Assembly (NCBI RefSeq): GCF_910591885.1
Contig: NC_063275.1
Location: 18,960,501 to 19,024,500, forward strand
DNA length: 64,000 nucleotides
Source: Bombus terrestris
Lineage: Eukaryota > Arthropoda > Insecta > Hymenoptera > Apidae
Direction: 5' to 3'
Position numbers and translations under genes: made by a program. Each line of letters opens with the position of its first letter. Position 1 is the first letter of the stretch. Positions 24,011 through 37,390 of this stretch are shown here, piece by piece. Below the pieces are notes generated by a model. That model was not told where the DNA came from. It made no database searches and saw only the letters and a program-made list of their open reading frames with translations.

Positions 24011-26820
24011 ACCCGAAGGGAGATAATTAAAATCGTGTTTGTTTACGAAATCCTTTATAGCCTGTTTTTGCAAATATATTATTTGCATTATTGTTATGAA
24101 GATGAAAGAATTCAAAGATACAAATTTTTCAATGAATGGGAGGCTTTGTTGGATATAATAATATATTGTTTCATTAATAAAAGGAAGATAATAGGAAATG
24201 GTTAAAATTTGGGTAACTTTGGTGTCTAAAATGTTTGTACATATTTTAAAATTTTATAACGTATCCTATATTCTGGATACTTTATATATTTGCTAGAAAT
24301 AAATAAATATCCGTAATTTATTAATGAACTATCGTTCGATAAGTTTCAAGATGTCTTAAAAGATCGATTATATTCATTTATAATTAAGAATCTTAATAGT
24401 AAACTTATTTAATTCTAAATATGACGAGAAAATTATAAAGGAAAATAATAAAATACACAGAATGAAAAATTCGACTGACTAAACATGACTTTAAAATGAA
24501 AGGGCATAAAATCCTAATATTCAAATGTTATTTTGTAGATAACAGTCAATATTTGTATTATTACCAAAAATATTAATTAATAATGCTATACAGGGAGCAA
24601 TAAATTAAAGTAATAGATAACAATGCATTTATTCGAGATGATATCTGAAATTTTTAATATTCTATAATTTAATGTACTTATAACTACACCGTAATTTAGC
24701 TGTAAAAAAAGTAATTTATTATACGTTGCATTATCATAGATAAATTTATTTTAACATTATCGCGTTGTTTTATGGAATAACCTTAATTCTTTGCTGAAAT
24801 ATTTAACTCATGCATACCAACTTCCTCTGTGAAAATAGAGTGTTACAACTATGTAATGAGTATTTCAAATGAGAATAGTTATGGTTTAATTTCGAACTAA
24901 AATAATCACTTAATGTTGCACTGAAATTCAAAGTAAAGCACGAAGTCGATAACTTTCTTCAGTGGAACTCACATAGATTGATCAAATCAGAATATAATTA
25001 ATTAAGAAGAAATTATTCGTGCTGTGTTTATTTATAAAATTATTGCTTCATGCTATCTCTTTTGAAGAACAAATACAATTTATTTCTTATATCAATTCCA
25101 TATTGAATATTTGACAGTATTTTATTAACAGTCACATTTGATTTAATAAATTATACCTATGTATCTGTGTTCGATCCGATTCATATTAGCCACCCTGATA
25201 AATTTGCATAAAAACACAATATTTTTACTGATGGATGTATCACATAAAGTGCATAAAGACATCTCACTCCTATATACATGTATTGATTTCAATACAACTG
25301 CATACACTACTCACTCATGATCAGTCATGAATAACAATATTAAACATAATTGATATCAATTGCCGCAGAATCTAGGACAATAACTTCAAACGTTACAATT
25401 CTCTTCCAGTATTAATATAATAAGTTGTTACAATAATTAATTAATTACGAATAATTAATTATATAATGTACGATTTAAAACATATTACGTTAAAATATAT
25501 AATTAAAATCAATGAAAAGCTTACCTTCACCAAAATTAATGTTCATTTTTATTGAAATGGAAATATGATTTTAAAAGCATACTCATTTTTACTATATCGG
25601 ATTAGTCTCTGTAAAAAGGTAAATTATTATATTATGCAATCTAAAACGTATATCAATTTAATTAGACCACAGTTAAAAGTGGTGAACTTTACCATTAAAA
25701 ATATGCTGTGTTTTATCCTAACACGACATCTGGGTATCGAAATATCATCGTTCAAAGAAAAGTTAAATTTTTAATAGTTCTTTACCTCTATTTTTTTCGT
25801 CTGATTGGGTCTCTCACTTGTACACGCGTATTGCGGGACTGGAGTGATCAGACGCTAAGTCAGCAGCTTTTACCATCAGTATGCTATGTACACACGCATC
25901 TCTCGGAAAAAAGTGTCGATATTTTAGAATTTGGCTGGCATTCAATATGTGGTATATATTGTATCGCGTACGTTATAATTCGGAAATGGATAAAGATATT
26001 ATTCTAAAATAAAGTATGCTCCAAAAATACACTTCTTATTATACCGTAATATTACAATTTTTCGATGCATATTTAATAGTGAACAATAGTGATTCTTTTC
26101 ATTGAATTTTATGTTCAATATTCAAAATTACAAAGTTTTAGGATTGCGATCCTTAGCTTTGGTTAATTGTATAACATTTATTAATTGGTTAATTATGAAA
26201 GTCTCTATGTATATTATAGATAATGGATTTATAATTATATAATATCGTATTTGTATAACACATGTATTAGAGAAGTTATTTCCTAAAGAAATTACATTTA
26301 AATGTAGTGAGAAATATAAAGAGCTAATGCATTATCCTTTTTGTCCTATTTTACATTTATGGAGCAGTAGGTAAAAGGAACGTATAATTTTGCTCGAAAT
26401 GCTTTCATCAAAAGGATGAAATAATTTAACTTGCATAATTTTAATACCATTTTATATAATTAAGAATAATGTCCATTTTAAATATTTTCATATCACCCTT
26501 TATTTCGTAAAATTGTTTTAATTCAAGGACCGAACAATTTTGTAAACGTCAGTATTATGAAATCGAAACGTTACGTTATAACATTCCTTGTTTTCGCTTA
26601 CCAGTATCAATATTCATCTGCTTCAAATATTTTTAGTTCCTCATATTAAACATTTATTTGTCTATTCGTCACGCCCGTGTCTGCTGTTTTTTTCTGTTTA
26701 GTTTGCTAAAATACCTTTGACGTTTGCATTCGATATCGAAAAAGGTTTTCGATTGCAGGAAACCAAAAAGGAAAAGGATGAAAGTATTCAAATTGTATGT
26801 TTACGTAACGACGAATAAAT
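24011..26820. other. AT-rich non-coding stretch
   Basis: No gene recognised. A dense TAATTAATTAA patch (25434-25466) could bind homeodomain proteins but is also expected in AT-rich DNA. A 99-codon frame (25708-26007) has no domain. Confidence 0.6.
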
Positions 26821-26829
26821 AAACGTTTC

Positions 26830-27200
26830 GTCCACGATGCAGGAGGACCGTTTTGAGTTCATCGAAAGTTGAACTCGTAGCTCGCGTATGTTACAATTTT
26901 GATGGGTAAAGCGGTCCCAGTACAGAACTCGATATGAAATACATCGTCAACAGTTTCCCCGATCACTCGATACTTAAAGAAACTCAATAGAATTTTATGA
27001 ACTTCGTAAATACTTCTGTAAGCCGACTCGTGGGAGCTTGCGGCTACTGTAGGAAACTTTACACATGTTTCGCGTATACAACTTTATCGGATTTCAATAA
27101 TGCCAGGCCGCATTTTCAGACATATTTCACGAGATTTCTTTCAACGCGCGGCCATGCCGTAATTGTACCCAACCTTATGTATTGGCAAGTCGATCGACTT
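26830..27200. other. GC/CpG-raised island
   Basis: CpG-containing block with a 77-codon plus-strand frame (26997-27230) lacking any recognisable domain. Candidate regulatory DNA by composition. Confidence 0.3.
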
Positions 27201-27274
27201 AGAAAATTCAATTTGAGTAATCTGATATAATGTACATACTTTAAAGAAATAAAAATTTATACATTAAATTATGT

Positions 27275-27585
27275 CCAATATAATTCCACTTATGTGAACC
27301 TGTCAGACGACAAATTGGTTCATACAACCAGGTCGTTCATATAATAGGAGTCCATCCATTTCTCCCCACCACCTATGATTTTTCGTTCAGTTAATAGGAG
27401 TTTACGTTCATTGTTCATATAAGAGGATTTCACGAAACATTTGCTCTTAAATACATAATAATGTTGCAAACTTGTATCGATTGTGAAGCATGAAAATGTA
27501 TCCTAATAGGATCAGCTAAAGTTCAGTTAATCAGACACTACAAAAATGATATATAAATGAAGTTCATGTAAACGAAGTTTCACTG
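27275..27585. mobile_element. Decayed pogo-like MITE, about 310 bp
   Basis: The right end reads GTTCATGTAAACGAAGTTTC then ACTG|TA. Its complement is CAGTGAAACTTCGTTTACAT, a classical pogo/Tigger terminus (CAGT...; TA target). The left end carries the related ATTCCACTTATGTGAACC. Inside are more decayed copies of the same motif: GTTCATATAATAGGAGT, GTTCAGTTAATAGGAGTTTA and GTTCATATAAGAGGA. No transposase is present, so it would be non-autonomous. The left boundary is approximate. Confidence 0.4.
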
Positions 27586-27589
27586 TAAA

Positions 27590-28690
27590 TACGTTTGTGT
27601 TTTCTTTTAGCGTTAAAGATTATTAGTCTTATAAAATATCTATCTAATCAACCATCTCATCAATCTTTGAACACGAGTACAAATATTCTTAATATATTAA
27701 TAGAACTTTTTTTTAAATATAAAAAGCATTCATAAATATGCCAAGAGAAGTAGAAAAATTTATTGTTTTAATGTTATCGAAAATTATTATTGTTTTATAA
27801 TTTAATTATTATCAGTTCTCTATTAGTATTGTATTTCTCTTTTTATTTTCTTTTGGCTTGTGATTATTAATATCCCCTTTACTGATAGAAATATATAAAT
27901 GTTGCGTATAATGCGACATTTTGTATTACATTCTCAATCATATGTAATAATTTGCACAAATATTTCTTCTTATACATATATCGGTTACCTGGTTTCTTTA
28001 TCGTTCTCAAGAGACTATGATATGTCCCTACTTAATTTCCACTGGGTACAATTTATGAGTTTCATGTCCTCGGCTACCCTCATTCCTCTTTCCCTAATTT
28101 CTTTCGCCACTTTTGTATTGTCCCTGCAGCCCTTCGCACTCTTTATTTTCTCCACTATTTATTGTACTATCTTCAGAGGAGTTATTGTCTCCTATATGCA
28201 TACATTTTGTGCTTCTTGTTTTAAAACAAACGAGTAATATAAATATATTATTTACAATATATAATTTATACCTTTCCCCCAAACTTTTAATTTAAATTTT
28301 AATTTAACATAATAAATATTGTTTCTTTTGTGAATAGTGACATTCTTCCTATCAGATAGTATTATTTTCTAGGTAATTTTTCGACTCTTATGACAGCAAA
28401 TGATTCAGATAATTTTTAGATAATGATCCAGATAATGATCTCAGATAATTTTTTACAGATATCATAAAATTGATGATTATTTTAAACATGTTACTCTTCT
28501 ATTAAACCAATGATATATTTTTAATGAAACAATTTCAATGTAACATTCCCAAACAAAAGAAAAAAAAAGAAAGATGTGCCAGTTCCATAAAATCAATAAT
28601 TGATAAGGGTAATTCCAAAGTTGAATTTGTCACAGTTCCAGACCAATAATCAAAATTTATACATGTGTTTCTGTATAAGTACATCGGATC
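27590..28690. other. AT-rich non-coding stretch
   Basis: Nothing recognised, apart from a pyrimidine-rich patch at 28065-28160 and short AGATAATGATC-type repeats at 28405-28455. Confidence 0.6.
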
Positions 28691-28990
28691 AATTTTCTTC
28701 TGATATTATGCACAGATCTTGTAACAGTCGAGTATAAAGTCCGTGCTGCTTCGTGCCAATAAACGAAGACTCTCCGATGTTTGGTGACCAACGACCCTCT
28801 GGGGAGGACATTGGGTTGAGGAAAAGCGAGTTGGTGTAGGACAAGTTAGGCAAGTGCTGGCAGTAACGTGTATGTGTATACATGGCGTGGAGTACGAAAC
28901 CTAGATCGTCTCGACTTGGCTTAGTTTAGCTTCGAACGAGGCTTTGAGGTATACAAGTTGTGCGCGTCTACGCGAAGTCTGTCTAACGCT
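28691..28990. other. GC-raised block, possibly an old LTR-like fragment
   Basis: Sharply bounded GC-raised block containing TATAAAG (near 28734) and AATAAA (near 28758) on the plus strand. The look is LTR-like, but I could not find matching TG...CA ends or a target duplication, so the mobile-element reading stays tentative. Confidence 0.2.
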
Positions 28991-28999
28991 GATCAACCC

Positions 29000-29700
29000 T
29001 TGTGTCCATAATCTCATAATATGAACGATCAATGACATATTTATATAATTAGCAAAATTAGCAAAAGCACTATGTTTTGACTACACTTCGATTACGACAT
29101 GTTTAATGTTAGATAATCTGTTATGATTACTTAAGTGTTGAAATTTGGATAATTTTTTGTAATGAAATTAATTGATAATGTTAGATAATTTTAAGGATAT
29201 TATTTCGAAGAAAATATTAGAATATGATTAGGTATTATTGTTGTAAAGTTTCATGTATGTATTATTATTGTAGAAAATGAAATTAAATACTTAAAATTCG
29301 AATACTTTTGTTGTTGTTGTTATTATTGTTATATTAATTCATCGTTAAATATTACAATATAGAATTTACATAATAGTAGCTAAAGTAAGTTTAACCCAAG
29401 AAAGACGAGTTTAATGTATTACAATATTATTCAGCGGCACAATTTCATGCCGCACGAATCTAGGGAAAATCGAAGTTTGCTGCATCTAATTGCTAACTGT
29501 AATTGCTGCGTAGACCTGTCAGGTGCACACTCCAACACGAAAATCTAATTTAATTATCAGTTCAATTAACCACTAGCACGAATAATTTCTTATATTGTTT
29601 TCAAAATACATATTCTTTTGTATAACTTTTCCTTTGCCTAATATTTTTGTTCTACGATATTTTTCTATTAGAAAAGATAGTGCCTAGTGAACATTAACAA
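29000..29700. other. AT-rich stretch with a (TTG)n(TTA)n microsatellite
   Basis: A short TTG/TTA trinucleotide run lies at about 29306-29332. Nothing else is recognised. Confidence 0.6.
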
Positions 29701-29714
29701 ATTATAATCTGTTC

Positions 29715-29896
29715 AGTTGTAGAACTTTATAATTTTGCAATTCCGTAATTTTATAGCTCTAAGATTTTGTAATTCTAAAATTATATTGTCCCGTAATGTG
29801 AGATAATTCTAAAATTTTGTATCTACGTAGCAGCACAAATTTTAAATGTTACAACTCTTTAATTACGGAGTTTAATTGAAAGAAAATTACAGAAAA
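29715..29896 (+). repeat. Diverged tandem duplication, copy 1
   Basis: Contains TATAATTTTGCAATTC, a middle segment with ATTTTGTATCTACGTAGCAG, and ends AAATTACAGAAAA. The same motif order recurs 311 bp downstream. Confidence 0.4.
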
Positions 29897-30027
29897 CAGA
29901 TCAATTTTATAATATGTTTAATAGATAAATTGTTTTGGTTGGACAGTTACAAATTACACAAATTTTATTTCCGTCCTATTTCCAGTATATTGATTCTCAT
30001 TAATTATTTTAATAAAGAATTTCATGA

Positions 30028-30179
30028 TGTTGTACTTTTATAATTTTGCAATTCTACAATGTTATAATTCGAAAGATATCTCATCGTGCAATAAAATTGT
30101 ATTTACGTAATGACACAACTATTAAACAACACAATTCTACGATAATTATAGAATCTAACCGAAATGTAATTACAGAAAA
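30028..30179 (+). repeat. Diverged tandem duplication, copy 2
   Basis: Collinear with 29715-29896: TATAATTTTGCAATTC, then AATTGTATTTACGTAATGAC, and an end GTAATTACAGAAAA. It is about 30 bp shorter. AT-rich sequence inflates chance similarity, but the shared 16-mer plus conserved order supports a real duplication. Confidence 0.4.
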
Positions 30180-32070
30180 TAAAAATGTTACCTTTTTAAT
30201 TTTTATAGATACATTTTTTTTATTGGAGCAAATATTTTGCAACAAAAATTTTATTTTTGTCAAATTTATGATATATTAATGCTAATTGTATAGCTCTTGT
30301 ATGCTACAATATCGCGTTTATCTATTAACAAATACGATACATTTGGCGTTCAATGGAATGATGCTTCATTACACGAATAATTCGCGCATATAAGCATCAT
30401 TTTTGGTAACGAGAATTAGGATTGAAATTGAAGAACAACACAATTTTCCCTCTACCTTCCTACCTGCGCACATTGCACTCCACATAATTGCATATTACGC
30501 GGTTTGATATAACACGGTGTGTAGTGGGACGTACCACATCCACTTATATTTATAGCAAGTTTCCCTAATGTTCGTCATCCATAATCGCACTGTTACATAT
30601 TGTACCCGTTAAATTACGCAATACTACAGTACATTATTGTGGAAACCGGGCGTTCCACGACGTAAGAATCCCTGTCACACTGGAATTACGATTTTCCTGA
30701 GTACTTGCTGCAATTAAGAAGAAGGAGTTGTGAAATCTTGGATAGTACATAGATAGAGATAATGTATCGCTGGTAGAATTTATCATAAGAGAACATTCAC
30801 AAGTTTAATTATATTTGGAAGTAATACGAAGGACACTAATAATCCTTAATATTTGAGATAATTATAGAAATCGAAATGAAAGGTACATGTCCTTTCGTTC
30901 ATATATTTTATAAAAATTATTTAATTTCTCAAAAATAGACTACCGTGTTCCTTAATTGTCTACAAAAGATTACATATAATAACATTAATAAGTTAAATGG
31001 TCGTTTTTACTTCTCTGATAAATTCTAATATTATTTAATTATTGTCGGATCGTTCACAATGTTTGATTTAAGTTTCTTAATTTTAAAGTAGCTACTTCAT
31101 TTCAATTAGTGACACAAATTTCTTATAAATCCTATATACATCTCGTACCAAACATTTTTGATTTGCAAAACCAAAATGCGTGAAGGTAGAATTGGATGAA
31201 AAATTAGATTCTCAACCGCTCGTATGTTATCAATTAATTACACGTGCCCTATGAATAACGCATTAGAATGTAATTTACAGCACTCCCGATACAGCTCCGC
31301 TATAAATCATTATGCATATCAGGATGTATATCAGATGAGGCATATTTTTGATTAGAAACCTTCCAGTACCGCGACGTCGCAGACGATATTCACGTCTATT
31401 CAGGGACGATACCTTACCGAATTATATTCTCACAATATTATTACCTTCCTCGCCCATTTTTGTTTGAATTATTTTTTAGATCTCTCTGTTATCAATACTT
31501 TGACAACAAGGCACGGTAATTCGCCTCTTACGAAAATAATTTCATTGTAACGTTTACATCTGAAATATAAGTATATTTCAAATAACATGTAATTTGAGTA
31601 ATCTTAAACAAACAATGTCAAAAATAATGAATAATGAAAAAATGAATCGATGCCTTCGCAACTTATATCGTTAAATTTTCATATCAATATCTTAATCTAA
31701 TTATTTTTATTATTAAAATATGCAATAATTTAAGAAACAGATTTTTTACAATTGTACAAAAATTGTTACAAAAATCCGATTTGAACAAAGTCATTGCTCA
31801 CAGTAAGTGTCCTGTCAATATATTGATAGCTATTTACTAATAATTATCTTCTCATATAAAAAGATCATGATTATTCAGTGATATGCGTTTAGCTACGAAA
31901 CTAAAAAAATTCAAATTCCGAAAATCGCAACTTTGATTAGAATCACTATTCTAATCATGCGAATAAATATGATTCTCAAGCTCAGGAATAGAGGTCCACC
32001 ACTTCCAAAGTCACACTATAAAACCAACAACTCTTAACTGAAGTATCATCTCGAATAAGAAGTCTTCACA
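30180..32070. other. AT-rich non-coding stretch
   Basis: Nothing recognised. Confidence 0.6.
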
Positions 32071-32076
32071 ATACAG

Positions 32077-32093
32077 TTCTCTCTCTCTCTCTC

Positions 32094-32179
<86 letters not shown>
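32077..32179 (+). repeat. (CT)n microsatellite with CTTT interruptions
   Basis: About 100 bp of CT dinucleotides, interrupted by TTTCTCT variants. The minus-strand frames over it (arginine/glutamate runs) are artefacts of the repeat. Confidence 0.95.
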
Positions 32180-32182
<3 letters not shown>

Positions 32183-32289
32183 TCTCCTCTGTAACTGCAC
32201 AATCAATGCACCAAACCTAGTCAGTCGATATCCACATTCAATAAACGAACTTTTTACATTATATAGAGTCTTCATTAATCCAGCCTTTA

Positions 32290-32930
32290 ATATGAAAACA
32301 AGACGGGCAGCATTCTTTTTTTAAGGACCAACGAGCATGGGAGGTTTCATAGTTCGAAACAGAGATAGCCACTATTTACGACAAGCTTCGTTGGTCACGT
32401 ATTGCGATTCAGTGGATAATGTCGGAACGATGACAAGCTATATAAGAAGGAAGCAATAGAAAGGGAATGGCCACGAGGCAAAGAATGTCGCAGAGACGCT
32501 GTCTGGCTTTGTAATTGTCCGCCAGCCAGTAATTAAAGATCGAAGTACGCGGAGAAAGAATGCCGCCGCTCATTTTCTTGGAACGTCAAAGCATCAGATC
32601 GGTATTGTCGGAAAGGGTCGATTATTTCCGAAAGGTACACCGAATAGAAACATGGGATGAGAAGAGAAAGAACGGGACGAGCACGAAGAAAAATTATTAA
32701 TCCCAGCTGGCAAATTTTAATTAAATGCCGCAATGGCGGCAGAAACAATTTTTATTTCCTTTTCTCCTTTCATTATAATTCCCTTTCTTCCGATTGCTAT
32801 GCATACTTGCTTCTTAAGAAACGTCCCAACGTTCTCCATCACGTGCGATTAATTGAATATGACTTTCGTGGAAATTCCATTCATTGTCCGAGAAAATCTG
32901 GCTAAGTCGACGCCCATTGTTCCTAGATTA
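32290..32930. other. GC-raised island with a TATA-like site
   Basis: GC-raised block containing TATATAAG (32438-32445) in a GCTATATAAGAAGG context. Small frames on both strands (82 codons plus, 71 codons minus) are not recognisable proteins. A promoter is conceivable, but no initiator or downstream gene could be supported. Confidence 0.25.
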
Positions 32931-35900
32931 CGACATTTATGACTCAGTTTTAAATTGGAGCGTTTTTTATTTGTGTGCTCTTTGGTATTTTAATCTTGGG
33001 TTTAAGTTAACTTAATTTTGGTTCTTTGTTATGTTTACGAGTTCTTCTGATATCATGGCTTAGATGTGACTCATGTACTGTGTTTGAAGAGCTCAGTAGA
33101 AAAGTTGTTTATTCAAGAACATTTATTTTGCAAGAAAGAAACAAAAAGTATAGTGTTTATATTTATCTAAAAGATTTTGTTATGAATTTCTAAAGCTGCA
33201 TATAATAATGCATTGCAATATTTACAATCTCATTTATGTTTACAATTTTCTCAACTCAAAGATATTTTCAATAATAGGTACCACTTTTCCATCGAGCATT
33301 TTGTATTAAATTTACTTTGGTACGAGATAATTTAATTACAGTTTTATACAAGATAACCCTACACAAATAGGAAAATGATACACCTACATGACATCTTTCA
33401 AAATTAATCAAAATTAGTACTAATTTCGTATACACTTGGAACAATTAATTATCAAATTAAATTATTGATTATCAGTTATGTAATTAATCTAAGATTATGA
33501 GTTAAAAATCTATACATAATACCAACGTAGGAAAATCAGATTAACTGCAGTTTATTAATTTTGTTGTGAGACATATACAGGTATTATGTGAATATTATGA
33601 AACACATAAATAAATTAAATGCTTCGACAGGATTGGTAACGCTAGCAATTATCAATTAAATTAATAATTTACAGAACCCATATGATCGGAAATTTATGTT
33701 CCTTTAAAACAAGTAAAAAGAATTGAAATCAGTTACGCATGTGATATAATTAATTAAAAAGAAAATAAAAATAATCAAATCACACAATTATGGTAAATTC
33801 AAAATACTCGAAAAAAGACACTTCTTTCCAAATTTTCTTATATGAGAGTTTAAAGTTTATACTTATATTTCATAATAAAAATATCTAAAAGCAGAAGTAG
33901 CTATATATATGCTATTACAATCTTTGTATTATGCTGATAATTATAATATCTATTCCTACGGAGATTTGGCAGTGGAACTTAATAGCAGAGTAGCAATAAA
34001 GATTTAATGCAACGCACGTTATGATGAAATATTTTATCAAGTTCGTAAGTTGATTATGTTTCACGTGTATCTCGGTTTAAGTAATTATGTAATGTTCTAT
34101 GTATATATATTTCACCTCTCATTATCAGTTCACTAATTATTGTAGCATGAGCTCAGTGCAAGAACGGATCGTCATTAACCGTGTGGATAAGAAAAGTCGC
34201 GTTTTCCCCGGTTATTGAAATCAGAAGGATATTTATACATTTTAAAAACTTCTCTCGTATACCACGTTATTAAAAATCTTAAAGATGAAACCAAGTTCAT
34301 ATAATTTTCTATTGCTATTGAATGTACATATGTGTCTTGTAAGATTATACGAAAATTTGTTACATTACATCATTTAAAAAAATTATACAACCTGTTTCGA
34401 AGTAAGTTATACTATTAAAATTGAGTAACAGTTGATTTAATTGATTTCTACATATTTAATAATTAACAGCTTCTGAAATGCTCTTAACGAGCACTTAATC
34501 CTTTAAAACTCTAAAATTTCTTACGAAATTTGTATATAGGACAAAATACTATTGAGAAAAAGTAATTCTAAGAAGTAATTTGTTATCTAGGACTATATTT
34601 TATATTAAAGTCATTATCGAAACATATATTCTTTGCAAATATAAAATATTATTTTGCGGTACTCTTATTATATTTCTTTTATCTTTCTTATACTTTCTTC
34701 GTATACTTTCATTTTTCTTTGTTATGAAATAAATAATATATTTATATAATAAATGTTATCTTCATGGTTGCCCATTTTATTTCAAAATAAGTGTTGTATC
34801 TACTGTCATTGTGACACAATGCGTTTTGTCTAGACATAAGACAAAATTAAAAAAGAATGTTGATATGATTCAGATATTGTCGAAATATATTTAGTTTATA
34901 TCTTGATTGATTATAACGTGACGTGCCCAAATTTCGCGTTTTGTTCGTAGTATTTAAACGTAAATGCGTACGACGAAGAGATTTCTACTTCGTTTTCCTC
35001 TTTATTTACACAATAAGAATAAATTCAGCAGACTCTAACAATATTGGAAGAAACACAATGGAATTCGATATATAGAGAGGCATTTAAACAGAGATTTCTC
35101 TTGTCAATAAGCTGTTGAAAGTTCAAAAAGGCTTCGTGAGTTTACCATGCACTTCACAGAATTTCATCAAGTAATGACTAATTACGAAGGATTTTACGTA
35201 TCATAGTTGGAAACAGTGAACTTATTATTATAATCTGACATCCACAGTATCATTCACGAGCTCCTTTATACAACGCTATGTAGAAGCAATAGTTTGTAGA
35301 ATTGGTTTGGAACAATTAGTTAATTATTATATTATTACTTGTGTAATTTTGTAATTTTGTGTAATAAAATATGTGTAATTTTTTTATAAAGAAATATTCT
35401 CTATTTTAGCCAATTGCTTATAGGATTTGATATAAATAATTCATATAAATTTAAATTACAAATGAATTGCATAAAATTAATTCATATAAAATAAGTTACT
35501 TCTTTTTTAAATATTTTATTTACATTTGTATGGTAGATGCTTTTATCATTTATCTTTTATTAGTTTATTTGAACACGATTTAATTAACTCTAGGCTAGCA
35601 CTAGATTGATTTAATGTTGCAGTGTCACTGTAATCTCTAAAAATATTATATACAAAATTTAATGTTGAAGCTTGCTACAGTGAATGCTGCAGTCAGAGAA
35701 AAAAATAGAGAATAAATATTTTATGACACTTCCAACACAAGGATGATACATCTATATTAATATTAAAAGCATATACTTAATTGCATCCCATATAACTTAA
35801 TAGAGCTCGGTATTTCTAATTTCAGACACAAAATGCGTTTTAAAATTTGTATTACTTCTGCTTTAGTGGTTAAATGTCACAAAAGAGCCTTTCTTCATTA

Positions 35901-36370
35901 AAAAATATTGTGTTTGTATAGTATTAATGTATCAATCACTTTTACAACCTTTTTATAATTTTAGAACGATGAAATGATAACTTTAAAAGAAAAAATACAT
36001 TATAAATAGAATTATAAACTAAACTGTGTGTTGTCAAAGAATAATAAATTTGGTACATTATAATGTACCAATAACCATATATGAACATTAATATCTACAT
36101 TACACTTAAATTAAAAACGTGTGATTCATGGTTTAATTCTATTATACCCTTCGCTTAAATATCTTTTTCACGAGAATTCTATTATTTTTTAAAGTTGATC
36201 TAAAAGAAAGTCTGGTATCGGATATGTATTATATGAAAGATATTAATTTAAATGTTTAACTAGTTCTTCTAGTAAAAATGTATTGTAGCAAGAGGACATA
36301 GATAACAGAAATTGCTTAAAGCACTTCAACACTCATTTCAAAATGTAGAATCCATTACCAGATCTATATT
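32931..36370. other. AT-rich non-coding stretch
   Basis: About 3.4 kb without a recognisable gene, RNA or transposon signature. Confidence 0.6.
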
Positions 36371-36376
36371 TTAATT

Positions 36377-36382
36377 TATATA
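36377..36382 (+). repeat. Target-site duplication, left (TATA/TATATA)
   Basis: TATATA directly left of the LTR, matched by TATATA directly right of it (37319-37324). The true duplication may be only 4 bp (TATA). A TATA/ATAT target of 4 bp is characteristic of insect gypsy-group elements. Confidence 0.6.
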
Positions 36383-37318
36383 TGTCGGAGATGAAAGAAC
36401 GCCGGAGCTCCTCCTTGGATTCGCGGGAATACCGCAACTCTGTAACTTGGATTAAACAAATGCCGCTCCGATTGTTCGAGATTTATGATCATGAGCTTGG
36501 GCTCGAGGCGACAATCAGTCGCCGAACGTAGCCACGGTCAAAGGGATGAACCTTTTATCTAACAAAGGCACAGAGTAACTCTATACCTCTCCTTAAAAGA
36601 AATAGTCGTAGCGACACGTGGCAGTAAATACTTCAATAGTTTCTATCCCGCGGCCCACCACACGCAGATTTTGGCCACCGGGTAAGATGATCGCCGGGTG
36701 ACGGCATACCTTTGTGGCGTATGTTTAGCTAACGTGAGGACCCGCTATAGATCTTAAGATTTAGTCAAGCGAAGTCCGTCAAATAGACTTTGTTGCAACT
36801 ACGGGAAGATAGGAGAAACCTATCCTCCACGAGCGATGCCCCCCGACAACAACCGCCCCTCAAGGGCGGCCAGCGTCTTTTTCAAAACGCCGGTGTGGAG
36901 ATCGACCAATTAGCAATAGCGCTAATTTCCCTCTCTTTTGGAACGAAAGCTTTCTTTGACGAATCCGAGGATCTCATATCCTTAGACCGACCCAATATAG
37001 TTTTCCTCGACGACATCGTCGAGACGGAGAGGCATTCTTTGGTACGATCTCATCGACGAATGACAGTGCCGCCTTACAACCAGTGAATACCACACATCTA
37101 GTTAACAAAGAGTTAGACTTGAACTGTGCGAGAACATACGTTTACCATCCCGTGACCGCGGATTCGTTTCGAACCTAAGGTCATCATCACTAGTGCTACG
37201 AGTGCTTAATATTGTTAATAAGCCTGTGCTAATAAACTCTCCGTTGTATCACAACAATGGCTAATTCTATGAAAATCCATTAAACGCCCATCTCCTTAAT
37301 CCTGACTCTAATCCGACA
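36383..37318 (+). mobile_element. Solo LTR of a gypsy-like retrotransposon (936 bp)
   Basis: Begins TGTCGGA and ends TCCGACA, a perfect 7-bp terminal inverted repeat in the TG...CA form of LTRs. It is flanked by a TATA/TATATA target duplication. It is much richer in G+C than its AT-rich surroundings and has an AATAAA signal at 37231-37236 on the plus strand, which suggests the plus orientation. No second LTR, primer-binding site or gag/pol frame lies on either side, so it is a solo LTR left by LTR-LTR recombination. A 98-codon frame inside (36790-37086) is not a recognisable protein. Gypsy is favoured over BEL-Pao by the TATA target; the family is not identified. Confidence 0.7.
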
Positions 37319-37324
37319 TATATA
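37319..37324 (+). repeat. Target-site duplication, right (TATA/TATATA)
   Basis: Right-hand match to 36377-36382, immediately after the CA end of the solo LTR. Confidence 0.6.
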
Positions 37325-37390
37325 ATATTTGTTAATAATTCTGCAATAAAGCAGTTATAACAAAATATTCTCTAATTTATATCAACTTTT

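Noticed and set aside
25523..25546. Minus-strand ATG followed by seven codons and AAG|GTAAGC
   Set aside because: Many similar donor matches occur in this AT-rich DNA, and there is no supporting promoter or island.
28691..28990. Second solo LTR
   Set aside because: TATA-like and AATAAA signals are present, but no matching TG...CA ends or target duplication were found, so it is kept only as a tentative GC-raised block.
32011..32275. Arginine/glutamate-rich minus-strand frames
   Set aside because: They are translations of the CT microsatellite.
36790..37086. 98-codon frame inside the solo LTR
   Set aside because: It lies wholly within an LTR, which is normally non-coding, and has no gag/pol-like motif.
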